Shown in pieces: positions 62,861 through 64,000 of a DNA stretch of 64,000 nucleotides (within the stretch, counting starts at the first letter, position 1; each line of letters opens with the position of its first letter). This DNA comes from Paracoccus albicereus (GTDB taxonomy: Bacteria > Pseudomonadota > Alphaproteobacteria > Rhodobacterales > Rhodobacteraceae): positions 228,700 to 292,699 of the forward strand of contig NZ_JAKZEU010000003.1 of assembly GCF_024359525.1 (NCBI RefSeq), given 5' to 3'. A model generated the notes under the pieces. The model worked only from the letters and a program-made list of their open reading frames with translations. It was not told the DNA's origin and did not search any database. A program made the position numbers and the translations under genes.

Positions 62861-63206
62861 TGCTTGTCCTTTCGGCACTTTTCCTGCGCACCATGATGGA
62901 ACCGCGGCAGGACAGCAACACCACCCCGTCCGAGATGACCTTTTGGACAGAATGACCCCCCGGAATTGCTGTGGCCGATCACGGTTTTGCTATCGCTAAC
63001 GGTATTCTCGTTCACAAATTGCCCCGGAATTCAGCAGGTACTGGGCAAAAGGGTCAGAAACAGGCATGCGATTTCTGCATGGCAGAAAGCGAAAAGCGAT
63101 CATTGTGCAGGTGCAGCATTTGACCCATCTTGTGGGGGAACCAAGCGCCAAGGCAATCCGGCCGCGGCGTGGACGGCAAGAAGAAGACAGACGCAAGGAA
63201 TACACC
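62861..63206. other. 346-base region between mrp and the DUF1127 gene
   Basis: No supported gene. It holds both divergent promoters, neither of which I can place with confidence. A short palindrome, TTTCTGC-ATG-GCAGAAA, is at 63072-63088. In Rhodobacter sphaeroides the equivalent DUF1127/CcsR promoter depends on the alternative sigma factors RpoHI and RpoHII; I see no convincing match here. Confidence 0.5.
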
Positions 63207-63440
63207 ATGACCGCTTTTGCAAACGCATACAGCACCCCGATCGCCGAACAGAACGGCATCCTGGGCAAGGTTGGCGCCGCGTTTCAGCGGCTTCAGGAAA
63301 ACCGCGACCGCCGCGCGATCTATCGCCGCACGGTCCGCGAGCTGAACGACCTGACCAATCGCGACCTGGACGACCTGGGCATCAACCGCTCGATGATCTC
63401 GAGCATCGCCTACGACGCCGCCTGGGGCGACACGAAATAA
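63207..63440 (+). CDS. DUF1127 small protein, CcaF1-like
   Basis: 77 residues, ATG preceded by AAGGAA. The DUF1127 motif occupies the C-terminal half: RTVRELNDLTNRDLDDLGI followed by NRSMISSIAYDAAW; the N-terminal half (FQRLQENRDRRAIYRR) is basic. In R. sphaeroides the DUF1127 protein CcaF1 (RSP_6037) is an RNA-binding protein that affects sRNA maturation and lies upstream of the CcsR1-4 sRNAs. The same order is seen here: gene, hairpin at 63449-63476, then CCTCCTCCC-loop hairpins on the same strand. Homology to CcaF1 is inferred from domain plus context. Confidence 0.92.
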   Translation: MTAFANAYSTPIAEQNGILGKVGAAFQRLQENRDRRAIYRRTVRELNDLTNRDLDDLGINRSMISSIAYDAAWGDTK

Positions 63441-63448
63441 CCGGCGCG

Positions 63449-63476
63449 CCGGGTCCACGAACAGAAACGGGCCCGG
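63449..63476 (+). terminator. Hairpin between the DUF1127 gene and the sRNA array
   Basis: CCGGGTCC pairs with GGGCCCGG (one G-U pair) around a 12-base loop, nine bases after the stop. There is no U tract, so it is more likely a processing or stability element, or a leaky terminator, separating the mRNA from the array. Confidence 0.5.
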
Positions 63477-63487
63477 CCGCGATCGAT

Positions 63488-63559
63488 CCCTGACCCCCTC
63501 CTCCTCCCTGGGGTCCGGGCTAAGGCGGTATCCTCACCCTCCTCCCAGAGGATACCGCC
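63488..63559 (+). ncRNA. CcsR/cuckoo-type sRNA unit 1
   Basis: Two hairpins. The first (63488-63519) has GACCCC/GGGGTC extended past a mismatch by CCC/GGG, loop CTCCTCCTCCCT. The second (63524-63559) has a perfect 12-base stem (GGCGGTATCCTC with GAGGATACCGCC) and loop ACCCTCCTCCCA. Both expose the CCTCCTCCC motif. Confidence 0.85.
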
Positions 63560-63569
63560 GCTCCATAAC

Positions 63570-63639
63570 GCGCCAGGCCTCTCCTCCTCCCTGGTCTTGC
63601 GCTGTGCGGCGACCCCCTCCTCCTCCCTGGGGTCGCCGC
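63570..63639 (+). ncRNA. CcsR/cuckoo-type sRNA unit 2
   Basis: First hairpin 63570-63602: GCGC-C-AGGCC with GGTCT-T-GCGC (one mismatch, one G-U), loop TCTCCTCCTCCCT. Second hairpin 63606-63639: perfect 11-base stem GCGGCGACCCC with GGGGTCGCCGC, loop CTCCTCCTCCCT. Confidence 0.85.
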
Positions 63640-63649
63640 TGAAAATTCC

Positions 63650-63689
63650 GCCGGTGATCCGGCCGACGACGAACCGCCGGGAAACCGGC
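63650..63689 (+). repeat. Two GCCGG-N4-CCGGC mini-hairpins
   Basis: GCCGG-TGAT-CCGGC at 63650-63663 and GCCGG-GAAA-CCGGC at 63676-63689, the latter with a GNRA tetraloop. They fill the longer spacer between units 2 and 3. A third copy is at 63865-63878. Confidence 0.75.
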
Positions 63690-63697
63690 ACCAAGAT

Positions 63698-63774
63698 GCG
63701 ACGCGGCTCTCCTCCTCTTCCCTGAGCCTGTCGCCCGCGGTGATGCCCCTCCTCCTCCCTGGGCTTTCACCGCG
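63698..63774 (+). ncRNA. CcsR/cuckoo-type sRNA unit 3
   Basis: First hairpin 63698-63734: GCGAC and GGCTC paired with GAGCC and GTCGC around a small internal loop; loop TCCTCCTCTTCCCT, the most diverged of the ten. Second hairpin 63736-63774: CGCGGTGA and GCCC paired with GGGC and TCACCGCG, loop CTCCTCCTCCCT. Confidence 0.85.
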
Positions 63775-63780
63775 ACCCTT

Positions 63781-63855
63781 GCGCGGCCCCTCCTCCTCCC
63801 TGGGCCGGGCATACGACGCGGCGGCGCCCCTCCCTCCTCCCTGGGTGCCGCCGCG
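63781..63855 (+). ncRNA. CcsR/cuckoo-type sRNA unit 4
   Basis: First hairpin 63781-63810: CGGCCC with GGGCCG plus an outer GC pair set, loop CTCCTCCTCCCT. Second hairpin 63817-63855: 13-base stem CGCGGCGGCGCCC with GGGTGCCGCCGCG (one G-U), loop CTCCCTCCTCCCT. Confidence 0.85.
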
Positions 63856-63864
63856 CAACAATCC

Positions 63865-63878
63865 GCCGGAAATCCGGC
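63865..63878 (+). repeat. Third GCCGG-N4-CCGGC mini-hairpin
   Basis: GCCGG-AAAT-CCGGC, in the spacer between units 4 and 5, preceded by ATCC as in the first copy (TTCC). Confidence 0.75.
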
Positions 63879-63886
63879 AACAGGAC

Positions 63887-63964
63887 ACGAAGACCGGATC
63901 TCCTCCTCCCTTCCGGTCGTTCGTCTGCGGTCACGGCCCCTCCCTCCTCCCTGGCCGGGACCGC
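63887..63964 (+). ncRNA. CcsR/cuckoo-type sRNA unit 5
   Basis: First hairpin 63887-63924: ACGAA and GACCGGA paired with TCCGGTC and TTCGT (one bulged G), loop TCTCCTCCTCCCT. Second hairpin 63927-63964: GCGGTCACGGCC with GGCCGGGACCGC (one A/G mismatch), loop CCTCCCTCCTCCCT. Confidence 0.85.
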
Positions 63965-63973
63965 TCTTCTCTG

Positions 63974-63999
63974 GCGGCGGCGCTGAATGGCGCCGCCGC
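63974..63999 (+). other. GC-rich hairpin at the window edge
   Basis: A 10-base stem GCGGCGGCGC with GCGCCGCCGC and a TGAATG loop, lacking the CCTCC motif. It may be the array's terminator (a U tract would lie outside the window) or part of a further spacer. Confidence 0.5.
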
Positions 64000-64000
64000 T

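Noticed and set aside
61085..62896. 603-residue open frame on the plus strand
   Set aside because: Overlaps the ceramidase gene in another frame and runs antisense to mrp; low-complexity Arg/His/Gly composition.
63480..63964. CRISPR array
   Set aside because: The repeated 12-base motif is too short, its spacing varies, and the 'spacers' are the paired arms of hairpins. This is an RNA hairpin array.

Overview
The window is high-GC chromosomal DNA from an alphaproteobacterium, almost certainly order Rhodobacterales (Rhodobacter/Paracoccus type). Pointers are the NDUFA12-like complex I protein, the DUF2484 gene beside murC, a split atpHAGDC operon without F0 genes, a CtrA-type TTAA-N7-TTAA site, and a DUF1127 gene followed by an array of CCTCCTCCC-loop hairpins. 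Genes are dense, often with 1-4 base ATGA/GTGA overlaps. I see no rRNA, tRNA, prophage or insertion sequence; it reads as core chromosome with a few accessory genes.

Layout. 1-8.5 kb: 3' part of an OmpA-family protein, a CoA-binding protein, a YHS protein, divergent rlmB/ispH, then a tight operon of a glutathione transferase, DUF3429, rnhA and a TRIC-like channel, then a MipA-type outer-membrane protein and a DUF2147 protein. 8.6-13.1 kb: hisA-hisF-hisE, accB-accC-aat. 13-19 kb: DUF2155, NDUFA12, clpX, clpP, then pth with DUF2332, DUF2237 and a secreted protein. 19-25 kb (minus strand): an Asp/Gly-repeat exported protein, lapA-trpF-GNAT-trpB, ihfB, rpsA. 25.2-26.4 kb: an unrecognised pair, a glycine-zipper membrane protein plus a partner, resembling an effector/partner cassette. 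26-30 kb: cmk with an amine-oxidase-like flavoprotein, and rpsB-tsf. 30-40 kb: an MttB-like methyltransferase, eda with an MFS transporter, xseA, purD, a GNAT protein, prs, an HCCA isomerase/hydrolase pair and an H-type lectin.

40.3-60.4 kb is the essential block, all on the minus strand: atpHAGDC (F1 sector) and the dcw cell-wall/division cluster mraZ-rsmH-ftsL-ftsI-murE-murF-mraY-(VOC)-murD-ftsW-murG-murC-DUF2484-murB. The dcw cluster stops at murB and runs into the atp operon; ddl and ftsQAZ are not here. The 698-base region upstream of mraZ holds a CtrA-like site, a palindromic repeat and a two-copy MraZ box. Four GTACAC iterons at exactly 11-base spacing lie upstream of murB. 61-63 kb holds a ceramidase-family membrane protein and the Fe-S carrier Mrp.

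The most striking feature is the right edge, 63.2-64.0 kb: a DUF1127 gene followed by ten hairpins with almost identical CTCCTCCTCCCT loops but different stems that keep pairing. They group two by two into five units, matching the CcsR/'cuckoo' small RNAs known downstream of the DUF1127 gene ccaF1 in Rhodobacter sphaeroides, which has four. Small GCCGG-N4-CCGGC hairpins separate some units, and the locus runs to or beyond the end of the window.
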